DNA of 64,000 nt from Robinsoniella peoriensis (GTDB lineage Bacteria; Bacillota; Clostridia; Lachnospirales; Lachnospiraceae), in the NCBI RefSeq assembly GCF_042680125.1, contig NZ_JBHTNY010000008.1; one strand, given 5' to 3'. This document shows, one piece after another, positions 55,574 to 64,000 of this stretch. A program made the translations under genes and the position numbers. How positions within the stretch are numbered: position 1 is the stretch's first letter; the number at the start of each line of letters is the position of its first letter. The notes under the pieces were generated by a model that did no database searches, was not told where the DNA came from, and worked only from the letters and a program-made list of their open reading frames with translations.

Positions 55574-56425
55574 ATGAAAACAAATAAAATACTAAAAGAA
55601 TATTCGGCAATCACATTTGGCACCCTGCTGATTGCCATTTCTGTATACTTCTTTATGATTCCAAGCAAGGTAATCGTAGGAAGCCTGTCCGGACTTGTCA
55701 TTGTACTTTCTAATTTCCTGCCGTTTTCCATATCAGTTATGACGTTTTGTTTAAATGCGGTACTCCTGGTCATTGGATTTATATTTATCGGAAAAGAATT
55801 CGGTGCAAAGACGGTCTATACTTCCGCACTGCTGCCGGTATTTTTATTCTTATTTGAATTGTTCTTCCCCAATGTAAAATCCTTAACCGGAGATATCCTC
55901 ATCGATACGCTCTGTTACATTTTGCTTGTCAGTGTAGGACTTGCCATGTTGTTTCATGTAAATGCCTCCTCCGGAGGACTGGATATTGCTGCCAAACTGC
56001 TGAATAAAATTACACATATTGAGATGGGTAAGGCAATGACTCTTACCGGCATGTGTGTAGCTGTGAGTTCCATCTTTGTCTACGACACCAAATCCGTTGT
56101 TATGAGTATTTTAGCTACCTATGCCAATGGCATTGTAATTGACTACTTTATAGACGGCTTTAACCGGAAAAAGAGAGTCTGTATCCTTTCTGATAAATAC
56201 CTGGAAATCCAGGAGTTCATCGTAAAAGAGATCAAACGGGGCGTTACTCTTTATCCTGCTTACGGTGGGTTTAACAAAGAGGAAAAAATGGAACTGCAGA
56301 CCATACTGTCCAGAAATGAATATGCTAAGTTATTAGAATATCTTAGTGAAATTGATGTAAAAGCATTTGTTACTGTGGGAACCATTAACGAAGTGATCGG
56401 AGAATGGAATCCGAAACATAAATAG
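55574..56425 (+). CDS. YitT-family membrane protein (DUF161/DUF2179)
   Basis: 283 residues from ATG 55574, after AAGAGGG. Five or six membrane segments in the first 190 residues (ITFGTLLIAISVYFFMIPSKVIVGSLSGLVIVL) and a C-terminal soluble DUF2179 domain (VKEIKRGVTLYPAYGGFNKEEK, LSEIDVKAFVTVGTINEVIG). Function in the family is not known with certainty; members are seen in many Firmicutes. It is the only plus-strand gene in the locus and has its own terminator. Confidence 0.9.
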   Translation: MKTNKILKEYSAITFGTLLIAISVYFFMIPSKVIVGSLSGLVIVLSNFLPFSISVMTFCLNAVLLVIGFIFIGKEFGAKTVYTSALLPVFLFLFELFFPNVKSLTGDILIDTLCYILLVSVGLAMLFHVNASSGGLDIAAKLLNKITHIEMGKAMTLTGMCVAVSSIFVYDTKSVVMSILATYANGIVIDYFIDGFNRKKRVCILSDKYLEIQEFIVKEIKRGVTLYPAYGGFNKEEKMELQTILSRNEYAKLLEYLSEIDVKAFVTVGTINEVIGEWNPKHK

Positions 56426-56439
56426 AGCCACAAACCACC

Positions 56440-56474
56440 AAAGACGGGATATGTTTTCACATACCCCGTCTTTT
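56440..56474. terminator. Terminator between YitT-family gene and GH43 gene
   Basis: AAAGACGGGATATG pairs with CATACCCCGTCTTT (one mismatch that is G-U on the minus strand). A TTTT run follows on the plus strand. It serves the convergent ends of both genes. Confidence 0.75.
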
Positions 56475-56503
56475 AAACATGTTGCCTGTCAGTTTCGTCC
56501 TTA

Positions 56504-59500
56504 TTATCTCACTTTAATTACTTTTGACGCACTATAATTTCCATATACCTTTTTACCCCTGGAATCCAATTTATAAGCTCTTACCTTAACGTAATAAGTC
56601 TTTTTAGATTTCAATTTTGTAACAGACTTTGTCGTTTTTCCAGTCGTTATATACTTGACACCTTTTTTAAACATCTTGTCCGTGCTATAGGCAATCTGGT
56701 ATCCTTTTGCTCCGCTGATTTTCTTCTTCAGCTTCACGGTAAATGCTTTTTTCTTCGCTGACAAGGTCTTGACAGCCGGCTTGCTTACTTTCACTTTTTC
56801 CCATTTTGCATACAGGGTATAGTCACCGCTGCTGATGTATTTCACTTTTGTCTTGAACCTGCGGTCTTTATACCATCCCTTAAATGCATATCTGGCTTTT
56901 TGCGGTGCCTTTAAGGTTATTTTGGATCCATCATAACTCGCCAGGTTTTGTTTTGCATTTTTTCCGCCGTTTAAGTAATACTTCACTTCGTAATTTACCG
57001 TTACCGTACAGCTTGCCTCGCATTTTGATCCGTCTGCCGCAATAGCTTTGATTACAGCCGTTCCGCCGCTTACTGCGGTTACCTGCCCATTGCTGTTAAC
57101 TACAGCCGCTTTTGGATTGCTGGAGCTCCAGACCACATTTTTATTGGAAGCATTCACAGGCAGCACACTGACTGTCAGAGCAGCCGTACTTCCCTTTTTC
57201 ATGCCAAGCTTTGTATGATTAAACCGCAGCTGGCTGACCATTACTTTTTCCGGTACAGGGACTTTTTTAATCAGTTTTGATGCTGCTGTTTCTAATGCTG
57301 TTTTTGCTGCATCCACCTGTTCCTGGGTTGCTTCTTTATTGCCTAATATTTCTTTGGCTTTATTTAATTCCTGTACAAATGCTGCCCATCCGGTTTCCTG
57401 ATAATCTGACTGCTTCTTATCTTTATTTACATCATATATACTTTGCAGTTTTGATTTATCAACAATTACTGGCGGGATCTTCTCACTGATCAATTCTACA
57501 TCCAGATAATCAAGCTCTACCCCTTCCAGACTTTTGGTTTTGCCGATATAAACGATATTGGTACCTGCATGTAATTCTGCATTGAATTCATAACCGGTCC
57601 AGTTATCCGGACATATTCCTTCTGCGTCTGCCGCATTAAATGGAATTGCTTTACAAGTAGATGCCTCTCCATTATTTACTTTTACTTCCATTCCAGCATT
57701 ATCACTTTTGGTAGCAGCGCCAACATAAAGTCTGTAATCGCCGGCTTTTTCTGCCTGAACCTGAATTGTGGTACCGCTGTTTTCTTTTGTTATATTGGCG
57801 ATCTTCTGTCCGCCTGAAGAATTATAGGTATCACAGATCACTGCTCCGCCGCTTAATGCGCCCTCTTCTGCTTCATAACGGTCACGCCGGATAACCGGTG
57901 TTCCAGAAGGACGGTTTACTTTTCCATCGTAGGCGATTGCTTTTCCAAAATCAGGTGTTCCATCTTCATTCCAGGTGAATTTTTGTGTGCGGACACCGCG
58001 TCCGTTCCAGTTCTGTCCGGATCCTTTTGTAGCATGATATACCATATAATTTTCTGTTCCATCCGGTGATACGGTAAAGCAGGCATGTCCGGTAGAATAA
58101 GTACTTGGTGCATTTTTTTGAAAGACTGCTTCTGTTCCTTTTTCCCAGTCTTTTGCATTCATCGGGTCGCCGCCTTTTTTCAGGGTCAGTCTTCCCAGGC
58201 AGTAATTATCCGTCCAGCTACCGCTTGCCGAGAAAATAATACTGGTAATACCATCCGGTGAAACGAGTACCTGTGGTCCTTCATTAATCCTTGGGGATCC
58301 ATCCAGCTCCCAATTGTATTCCGGCTTGGAAAGCATTACCCTTTCCCCGGAAATGGTGCAGGGATCTGTCATTTCGGCAATATAAATCCGCTGTTCTTCA
58401 TTTACCATTCCTTCCCAGCCGGACCATACTGCGTATAGTTTGCCATTGTACTCTAAAACAGTCTGGTCAATAGCCCATCTGTCTGTATCCGGGGATAGCT
58501 TTCCTTTAAATTCATATGCGCCCATTGCATTATCTGTTTTGCTTTCCAGCACATACATTCTGTGGTCAGCATCTTTTCCGGCAGTATAATAGATGTACCA
58601 TTTTCCATTGATAAAATGAATTTCCGGAGCCCATAAATCACTCGATGGTTCTGTTCCTGTGGGATGATAAACTTCCACCGGCTGTGTGGCTGCAATGCGG
58701 TTTAATTCCGGTGCTCTGGAAACATAGATTGCTTTGTCCTGACTTACCCTAACGTAGTAATAATAACCGTCCTGATAGGTAACATATGGATCTGCCCCAT
58801 AGTTTACGATTGGATTTGTAAATGCATCCTGATCATAAAAATGCAGGGTATAGGTCAAAGGATAAGTTTTATCTGTCTTTCCCGTAAGGGTAATCTCACT
58901 TACCGGGTTTTTTCTGGTAGGCTGAGTAATCGTCAGATCAAATGTTTCACTCACTTTCTCACCTAATACGGCTGTTACTTCCGGAAGATTGTCCAGACTT
59001 TCCACATCCACATCATACTCCAGTGTATCTTTTTGGTAATTCTCTAAATCTTTACCATCTAGTTTGATCTGCTCAATGGAAGGATTGCTTGTATAGAAGA
59101 GGATATAATCCAATTCGCTAAAACTGTTTGTTTCCCCGGAATGCGTGAATGTTATGGTATTTTTTCCTGCATTCAGTTCTGCTTCGATTGCATAGAGTCT
59201 CCAGTTATCCCATCCGTACGGCTGATATTTAACAATTCCTGCATTTTCCTGATCCCCGTTAATGTAATACTTATGGGACGCGTTTAGCTGATCCGTACCG
59301 CTGCCCGCAGCTACATCAATCCGGTAGGTTCCGGCTGTCTTTGCATTTACCTCAAAGGTTACTGTTGCATTGCCATTATCGATCATACCTACTTTCTTCT
59401 TGCCGGAAGCATCTCCTCTTTCCGTTATTTTGGCAGGTGCTGTAATCACCGCATTTTCAGCTTCCATTTTTACGACTTCTTTTTCTGCCACTGGCTGGGA

Positions 59501-61420
59501 AGTGAACTTCACCACAGCTTCCAGATCCAGATTCAGATTTCCCAGGTTTTCAATTCCTTCGGGCAGCAGGATATGCCCCTGTATAACTGCCTGGCTGCCA
59601 TTGTTTTCTGATTCATAGGAAGGTTCCTCCCACTGGATCTCAGCTGTATAGGTTACTCCCGGCTCACTTTTTGATGTCACTAAGCCTTTCACGCTGTCCG
59701 GCAGCTGCCATGTATCCGGGGCACTGCCCTCTTCAACAGTAATATTCAGGTTATCCGGTTTTGTAAAGGAAATGAGGTTATTCACGTTTACCGCACCGGA
59801 AGGAACGTGTTGTTTGGTTACGGTAGGGCCTTTCACTTCTAAGATTGTTTCACCTGCCTGATCCCGGGTAAATTGTATTCTGTCGATACAGAATTTTCTC
59901 GGATCTGCCGCTTCCAGGCTGTTATGGCAATGGTACACCATAAATAACTCTTTGCCATCCGGTGACTCTACTATCCCATGATGTCCCGTACCATGTGCAA
60001 GGCTGTTTGACTGCATAATTGGATTATTTTCGTACTTTGTATAATCTCCCAGCGGATTACTGCTGACAGCATATCCGGATCCATAGCCCGGGCTTTGGAA
60101 ATGGGCACCGGAGTAGGTAAGATAGTAAATGCCATCCTTTTTCAGCATAAACGGACCTTCGTTTATTCTTCCCATGGATGTTTCCCAGCCGTCTTCGGGA
60201 ACCAGGATACATTTTAATGTGGATTCATCAATGGTCTTCATATCATCATTTAATTTTGCACCATATATGAGGTTCCCATTGTCAAAACGTACAAAATACA
60301 AGTAATACTGTCCGTCATCGTCCATATAAGCATGGGCGTCAATTTCCTTAATATCGGTATGCATCGGTACCTGGTTCTCCTGGGTAAATGGTCCCAGGGG
60401 AGACTTGCTGGTTGCTACACCAAGGTGTTCCTCTGCGGTATAGTACATATAGAAAGTGCCGTCCCGCTCAATGACATCCGGTGCCCAGAAATGCGTATTT
60501 CCCCAGACATTATCCTTCTCCAGCGCCCAGCCCTTATCGGTCCAGTTCACCAAATCCGTAGAAGTATAAACTTTAATCCCGTTTTCATCCGCCCCTGCGT
60601 TTGTTGGATAGAGATAATAGGTTCCATTATAATATAACACGTCCGGATCCGCACAATTATCCAGCAGTGGATTCTGGTAAGTCTCTCCTGCTAATTCCGG
60701 TTCCGTATATTCAGAAATCTTTACATTCTCAAAAGATGCACTGGAAAGCCAGTTACGAAATCCTATGGTACCTTCCCCATGGTCGCTGTCCGTAACATCC
60801 AGTTTTGCATAGTGTTCTCCGTCATAATCGATATAACATACAATATGGTTTCCGGAAACGGCAACCGTTACATGATAGGTTTTTCCATATTCAATGGTGG
60901 TCTCTTTCGCTGCTATTTCCGTCCATTTCGTCCCGGATACTTTACCAAGCATTACTCTTCCGTTATGGGCATCGATGCAAAAATAATAGCCATTGTATCC
61001 GTCCCCATGATTATCGATTGGGTTTGTTACGCGAAACAGCACACCTGCCTGGGCACTGCTCTTGTCATCCAGATTTGTCTGCTGGTTATTCACGGTTACA
61101 TCGGCTTCGTAAACAAAATCGCTGAAGTTCTGATCCTTCACCAGCGCCTTGTCTCCCCTGCCTTCTGTAACGGTGTAGGTATGGTCATTTACTGACCATG
61201 TGCCAGAATCCCATCCACTGTAAGTACTCCAGTTATCTGCATTGGTAAAATCCTCTTCGAAGATTACCTCTCCGGTGCCTTCTAAAACCGGACGCTCTGC
61301 TTCTACCCCCTGCATGTCCGGCGCTGCCAGTACCGTATAGCTACCCATATTGGACATCACTAACACGGACACCATTACCGCTGCAATCACTTGATTCATC
61401 TTTCTCATTCGACTCTTCAT
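56504..61420 (-). CDS. Secreted protein with two GH43 domains, CBM6-like and surface modules
   Basis: 1638 residues. Signal peptide (about 1-32), a laminin G/CBM66-like domain (50-240), a first GH43 five-bladed propeller (about 245-540: CADPDVLYYNGTYYLYPT, FWAPDVIERDGTFYMYYT, RINEGPFML), an Ig-like stretch, a CBM6-like domain (about 655-790), a second GH43 (about 880-1170: YGADPYVTYQDGYYYY, WAPEIHFINGKWYIYYTAG, RINEGPQVL), a second CBM6-like domain, FIVAR, a group 2 Ig domain, an InlB-type repeat (YALKGW-like: YAFKGWYKDRRF) and a fibronectin-like end. Each GH43 keeps its base, pKa and acid residues. It probably removes arabinose or xylose from plant glycans outside the cell. Confidence 0.88.
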   Translation of the reverse strand: MKSRMRKMNQVIAAVMVSVLVMSNMGSYTVLAAPDMQGVEAERPVLEGTGEVIFEEDFTNADNWSTYSGWDSGTWSVNDHTYTVTEGRGDKALVKDQNFSDFVYEADVTVNNQQTNLDDKSSAQAGVLFRVTNPIDNHGDGYNGYYFCIDAHNGRVMLGKVSGTKWTEIAAKETTIEYGKTYHVTVAVSGNHIVCYIDYDGEHYAKLDVTDSDHGEGTIGFRNWLSSASFENVKISEYTEPELAGETYQNPLLDNCADPDVLYYNGTYYLYPTNAGADENGIKVYTSTDLVNWTDKGWALEKDNVWGNTHFWAPDVIERDGTFYMYYTAEEHLGVATSKSPLGPFTQENQVPMHTDIKEIDAHAYMDDDGQYYLYFVRFDNGNLIYGAKLNDDMKTIDESTLKCILVPEDGWETSMGRINEGPFMLKKDGIYYLTYSGAHFQSPGYGSGYAVSSNPLGDYTKYENNPIMQSNSLAHGTGHHGIVESPDGKELFMVYHCHNSLEAADPRKFCIDRIQFTRDQAGETILEVKGPTVTKQHVPSGAVNVNNLISFTKPDNLNITVEEGSAPDTWQLPDSVKGLVTSKSEPGVTYTAEIQWEEPSYESENNGSQAVIQGHILLPEGIENLGNLNLDLEAVVKFTSQPVAEKEVVKMEAENAVITAPAKITERGDASGKKKVGMIDNGNATVTFEVNAKTAGTYRIDVAAGSGTDQLNASHKYYINGDQENAGIVKYQPYGWDNWRLYAIEAELNAGKNTITFTHSGETNSFSELDYILFYTSNPSIEQIKLDGKDLENYQKDTLEYDVDVESLDNLPEVTAVLGEKVSETFDLTITQPTRKNPVSEITLTGKTDKTYPLTYTLHFYDQDAFTNPIVNYGADPYVTYQDGYYYYVRVSQDKAIYVSRAPELNRIAATQPVEVYHPTGTEPSSDLWAPEIHFINGKWYIYYTAGKDADHRMYVLESKTDNAMGAYEFKGKLSPDTDRWAIDQTVLEYNGKLYAVWSGWEGMVNEEQRIYIAEMTDPCTISGERVMLSKPEYNWELDGSPRINEGPQVLVSPDGITSIIFSASGSWTDNYCLGRLTLKKGGDPMNAKDWEKGTEAVFQKNAPSTYSTGHACFTVSPDGTENYMVYHATKGSGQNWNGRGVRTQKFTWNEDGTPDFGKAIAYDGKVNRPSGTPVIRRDRYEAEEGALSGGAVICDTYNSSGGQKIANITKENSGTTIQVQAEKAGDYRLYVGAATKSDNAGMEVKVNNGEASTCKAIPFNAADAEGICPDNWTGYEFNAELHAGTNIVYIGKTKSLEGVELDYLDVELISEKIPPVIVDKSKLQSIYDVNKDKKQSDYQETGWAAFVQELNKAKEILGNKEATQEQVDAAKTALETAASKLIKKVPVPEKVMVSQLRFNHTKLGMKKGSTAALTVSVLPVNASNKNVVWSSSNPKAAVVNSNGQVTAVSGGTAVIKAIAADGSKCEASCTVTVNYEVKYYLNGGKNAKQNLASYDGSKITLKAPQKARYAFKGWYKDRRFKTKVKYISSGDYTLYAKWEKVKVSKPAVKTLSAKKKAFTVKLKKKISGAKGYQIAYSTDKMFKKGVKYITTGKTTKSVTKLKSKKTYYVKVRAYKLDSRGKKVYGNYSASKVIKVR

Positions 61421-61544
61421 TCCTGTACTCCTTCCTTCATTTACGCGGGTTTACTTATAAATAGACTTTACTATATGTCTTTATTTATGTCTTTATAAAA
61501 AAGGGAGGTGAATGTATAATTTTTTAGCATCGGATGAAATTCCG

Positions 61545-61602
61545 CAAAAAAAGACTGTCCCTTTGATAAACAATTGTTATCTGAGGTTCCAGTCTTATTT
61601 TT
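61545..61602 (-). terminator. Terminator downstream of the rhomboid gene
   Basis: AAGACTG and CAGTCTT close a long stem that continues with AGATAA/TTATC around CAATTG. TTTTTTT follows on the minus strand. Confidence 0.85.
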
Positions 61603-61659
61603 TCTTTCCGCGCACCAGGGAATACTACATATACTATTACAAAATTTTATCGCTAAACT

Positions 61660-62241
61660 TTATTTTCGATAACCAATCTGCGGTTTGAACACAAACCCAA
61701 ATACGCAACCCAATATGCCTCCTAAAATATGCGTTAAATTGGCAATATTATTTTTAATAAACAGTCCTTCATACAACTGACCTCCGAAGTAAAAAATTGC
61801 TACAATTAAAAAAGTTAATGGAATACCCTCACCCCTCATGCTGCTCAAAGAGGTAAGCATAATCAGCGCAAATACAATCCCGCTGGCTCCCAGTAATGCC
61901 GTACCTGGGAAAAACAGAATATTAACAATCCCCGTCAGAACAGCCGTAACGATCAGAAGAATACCGATATTCATACTGCCATATTTTTCTTCCAGCAAAG
62001 GACCGATTAACAACAGGGTAATTATATTTCCACTAAAATGTTCCCATCCGCTATGGCCAAATACATGCCCAATCAGCCTGATATAGTACATAGGACTTGC
62101 CATGGAAGACCGATATACCGAAAAGAACATGCGGTTCGTCCAGCCTCCGGTAATATAATTGAGTAATAACGCGGCAAATGAAATAATCGTGAATGTTAAA
62201 ATAACAGGCGAATTATATTTTATCTTCTTTAGACTGTTCAA
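61660..62241 (-). CDS. Rhomboid-family intramembrane serine protease
   Basis: 193 residues, six segments. Catalytic Ser in LLGASGIVFALIM and His in NLTHILGGILG; the oxyanion-side HSGWEHFSGN loop is present. TTG 62241 is the likely start, eight bases after AGGAG. Rhomboids cut membrane proteins within the bilayer. Substrate is not known. It stands alone between the GH43 gene and the repeat pair. Confidence 0.88.
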   Translation of the reverse strand: MNSLKKIKYNSPVILTFTIISFAALLLNYITGGWTNRMFFSVYRSSMASPMYYIRLIGHVFGHSGWEHFSGNIITLLLIGPLLEEKYGSMNIGILLIVTAVLTGIVNILFFPGTALLGASGIVFALIMLTSLSSMRGEGIPLTFLIVAIFYFGGQLYEGLFIKNNIANLTHILGGILGCVFGFVFKPQIGYRK

Positions 62242-62295
62242 TTGTTACTCTCCTTTCTGGATGTGGGGATAAATTGGGGTTTTGCTGATTAAGAC

Positions 62296-62608
62296 GCTTT
62301 GTAAATGATAGGTAGTGTACAGAAAGATGGGTGTGGGAAACTGGCATGGGCTCCGTCAGCTGGCCGCAAAACTGGTATTTTCTAACCTTTCCGAAGCGCT
62401 TTTTGGCGGCACGCGGGTATTCACCGAGAAATCCTGATGCATTTCTCGGTTCAGTACCCGCTTAGTATCCGATGGGAGCCAGTCGAATACTATCCGCCAA
62501 AAAACACTCCGGAAAGGTAAGTAAATACTCAGCTCTGCTCTACGCTTCCTCCGCCCATACCAGTTTCCCACACCCATCTTTCCGAGATAGCATTCGTTGA
62601 CACAAAGC
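62296..62608 (-). repeat. Structured repeat element, copy A
   Basis: 313 bases. Outer GCTTTGTG/TACAAAGC ends; arm GAAAGATGGGTGTGGGAAAC and onward (62322-62344 with 62560-62582, 23 perfect pairs); inner stem CCTTTCCG...TTTTTGGCGG (62386-62409 with 62494-62517); two hairpins at the centre: CGGGTA/TACCCG (62414-62419 with 62455-62460) and AGTATCCGA/TCGAATACT (62464-62472 with 62483-62491). All stem mismatches are G-U pairs if the minus strand is read as RNA. Conserved flank TGGTTTTCTCAGC follows at 62609. A 73-codon frame inside is a by-product. Confidence 0.85.
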
Positions 62609-62790
62609 TGGTTTTCTCAGCCTGGTGTAGACCCTTGGGGTGTGACGGTCTGTTCGTTTTTGGATGCAGCAGAGTGTGTTACGGCAGTACAGAGTGATAA
62701 CATCCAGCTGGTTTATTGGTTTTTAAGTGTTCTATGCCAATAGCGTACAGCATGCCACAACCCCGGGGCCCAACCATGCTGAGAAAACCA
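62609..62790. other. Spacer between the two divergent repeat copies
   Basis: Begins and ends with the flank GCTGAGAAAACCAGC (as GGTTTTCTCAGC at 62611-62620 and 62779-62793), a small hairpin in front of each copy. The 150 bases between, including TTGGTTTTTAAGTGTTCTAT near 62714-62735, show no gene. Promoters firing outwards toward both copies would have to lie here, but I cannot point to clear hexamers. Confidence 0.5.
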
Positions 62791-63104
62791 GCTTTGTATC
62801 AATAAACTGCATCCCGGAAAGAGAAGGGGGCGGACCATGGCAGGCGTTTGGAAGGCGTATAGCAGATCTGAGCATTTACTTACCTTGCCGGAGTGTTTTT
62901 TGGCGGATAGTATTCGACTGGCTCCCATCGGATACTAAGCGGGCAGTGAGCTGCGAAATGCATCAGGATTTCGGAGCGAATGCCCGCGTGCCGCCAAAAA
63001 GCGCTCTGGGAAGGTTAGAAAATGCCAGTTCTGCGGTAAGCCTTCCAAACGCCTGCCATGGTCCGCCCCCTTCTCTTTTCGCGCACTACTTCCATCTACA
63101 AAGC
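62791..63104 (+). repeat. Structured repeat element, copy B
   Basis: 314 bases, inverted relative to copy A. Ends GCTTTGTA (62791-62798) and TACAAAGC (63097-63104). Arm 62818-62855 pairs perfectly with 63041-63078 over 38 bases. Core stem and both hairpins match copy A with compensating changes: GGGCA/TGCCC replaces GGGTA/TACCC. The outer arm differs almost fully from copy A yet stays self-complementary. Mismatches are G-U when the plus strand is read as RNA. No protein is likely despite a 129-codon frame. Confidence 0.88.
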
Positions 63105-63109
63105 GTAGA

Positions 63110-63145
63110 CTCATAAGAAGTTTTGAATAGTGAGCCATAAGCCAC
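63110..63145. repeat. Flanking repeat shared with 134-170
   Basis: CATAAGAAG..., AATAGTGA and CATAAGCCAC here match the block at 134-170. It follows copy B directly. It probably marks the outer limit of a larger repeat unit; bases 63146-63247 show nothing else. Confidence 0.6.
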
Positions 63146-63247
63146 CTATAAACTGTTCATTGTAGTACTAGGATTACCATTTATATAAATATTATTACCG
63201 GCCGCTGCACAACCTGAAATAGCATGCAACACAAAGTATGAAATGTG

Positions 63248-64000
63248 TTACTTACTTTTCAGGAACGATTCAGGATAGATGGTGTGTTCAGCCACCGGAT
63301 CCAGGTTGGATAAAACCGGATCAGTTAACATAATTCCTCTTTGTACGGCAAAGTGTCCGAACCGCTTTCTTATGGAATCTATGGAGCGTTCTAATTCTTC
63401 CTGTTTCTGTCTTTTTACTGCTTCGTCCAGAAAGGATAGTTGTTGGAATTCCTGAAGCATAAGATTGCAGGCTCTTACACCAAGGCTTCTTACCGGATTT
63501 ACAGGTCGGTTTTTACAATATAATTCGTATGCTTTATCATAAATTTCCTGCGCTGTACACGTAGGAGAATGAAGCCGTCCCTGCCTTTCATAAGAAAATA
63601 AAGTATTATCCCGAATGCTGAGCTGCACGGTCCGGCAATAAAAATGGTCTGCCCGCATCCTTTCGGCTACACTTTCGGCGAGAATCATCAGAGTAATTTT
63701 AATTTCATCATCTGAAATAAGGTCCCGGGGGGCGGTTGTACTGTTTCCTATGGTTTTTATAATGCGACGTGAACTGATATGTGCCACAGCGGATGTGTCA
63801 TGACCATTTGCAAAATACCAGAGCATAATACCATTTTTCCCAAGAAGCTGCTCCAGAAAACGGACATCTGTCTGTGCAAGTTCTCCGATAGTGCGAATGC
63901 CGCATTTTAATAATTTCTGATAAGTTGCCCTGCCTACATATAAAAGGGAGTCAACCGGCAGATGCCAGATCTTTTCTTTAAAATCATGGCCGATGACGGT
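63248..64000 (-). CDS. Y-family DNA polymerase (UmuC/DinB type), 5' end beyond the window
   Basis: The frame is open from base 64000 to the stop at 63248, so 250 C-terminal residues are seen and the catalytic palm is outside. LPVDSLLYVGRATYQKLLKCGIRTIGELAQ is the helix-hairpin-helix of UmuC/DinB polymerases, followed by the little-finger domain (DLISDDEIKITLMILAESVAERMRADHFYCRTVQLSIRD). This group carries out lesion bypass and is often SOS-controlled or on mobile elements. The translation continues upstream of ATG 63826, so that Met is internal. The repeat pair lies just downstream. Confidence 0.87.
   Translation of the reverse strand, partial: TVIGHDFKEKIWHLPVDSLLYVGRATYQKLLKCGIRTIGELAQTDVRFLEQLLGKNGIMLWYFANGHDTSAVAHISSRRIIKTIGNSTTAPRDLISDDEIKITLMILAESVAERMRADHFYCRTVQLSIRDNTLFSYERQGRLHSPTCTAQEIYDKAYELYCKNRPVNPVRSLGVRACNLMLQEFQQLSFLDEAVKRQKQEELERSIDSIRKRFGHFAVQRGIMLTDPVLSNLDPVAEHTIYPESFLKSK

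Noticed and set aside
62296..63104. Retron or group II intron
   Set aside because: No reverse transcriptase gene is present in or near the elements, and no group II domain V or retron pattern is seen.
62356..63116. Protein frames of 73 and 129 codons with nearly the same sequence on opposite strands
   Set aside because: They arise because the same structured repeat is present twice in inverted orientation; neither has a convincing ribosome site, and changes preserve base pairing rather than codons.

Overview
The window looks like chromosomal DNA of a gut Lachnospiraceae member (Blautia-like Firmicutes). Reasons: low to moderate G+C, strong AGGAGG ribosome binding sites, a Tyr T-box leader, spoIIM (spore former), ribonuclease Y, recA-recX, and large secreted plant-glycan hydrolases with C-terminal Ig-like modules. 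Genus is inferred from gene style only.

Layout. (1) 1-6.2 kb: end of a structured repeat, then an AT-rich island with a two-component system, an ABC ATPase, an 859-aa FtsX-type permease and a small secreted peptide of unknown function. (2) 6.3-19.7 kb: housekeeping block, mostly minus strand: alaS, a 50-aa membrane protein, tyrS with T-box and consensus promoter, a secreted DUF5722-type protein, rnhA, a membrane-bound MutS-like ATPase, a siroheme-type dehydrogenase, DAHP synthase (plus strand), a XerD-like recombinase and spoIIM. (3) 20.0-20.5 kb: tandem array of about 33-bp units ending at a hairpin terminator. (4) 20.6-39.5 kb: orphan LytS-like kinase, rny, tRNA-Gly(CCC), recX-recA with an SOS box, a D,D-carboxypeptidase next to a VanRS-like pair, a beta-helix acyltransferase-like gene, topB, an ABC-2 exporter, asd, argH, a GrpB-QueH fusion and a secreted metallo-beta-lactamase-fold protein. 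(5) 39.9-42.1 kb: DUF3786 gene plus an SsuBC-like importer without a binding protein. (6) 42.2-61.4 kb: a glycan-utilisation locus with a GH99-like protein, two sugar permeases, a binding-protein pseudogene, a 1572-aa DUF4038-type hydrolase with four discoidin-like domains, an intact binding protein, a YesN/YesM two-component system, a YitT-family protein (the one plus-strand gene here) and a 1638-aa protein with two GH43 domains. (7) 61.6-64 kb: rhomboid protease, two inverted copies of a 313-314 bp structured repeat, and the start-truncated end of a Y-family DNA polymerase.

Working together: the YesMN-like pair probably senses a plant oligosaccharide and activates two duplicated promoters, one before the intact binding-protein/hydrolase genes and one before the decayed binding-protein copy and the permeases. 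The secreted hydrolases would release the sugar taken up. The VanRS-like pair may control the adjacent carboxypeptidase. The least explained items are the structured repeat (a partial copy at base 1 and two full copies near 62.3-63.1 kb, with covarying stems), the 33-bp array, and the secreted peptide with its own sensor and ABC system.
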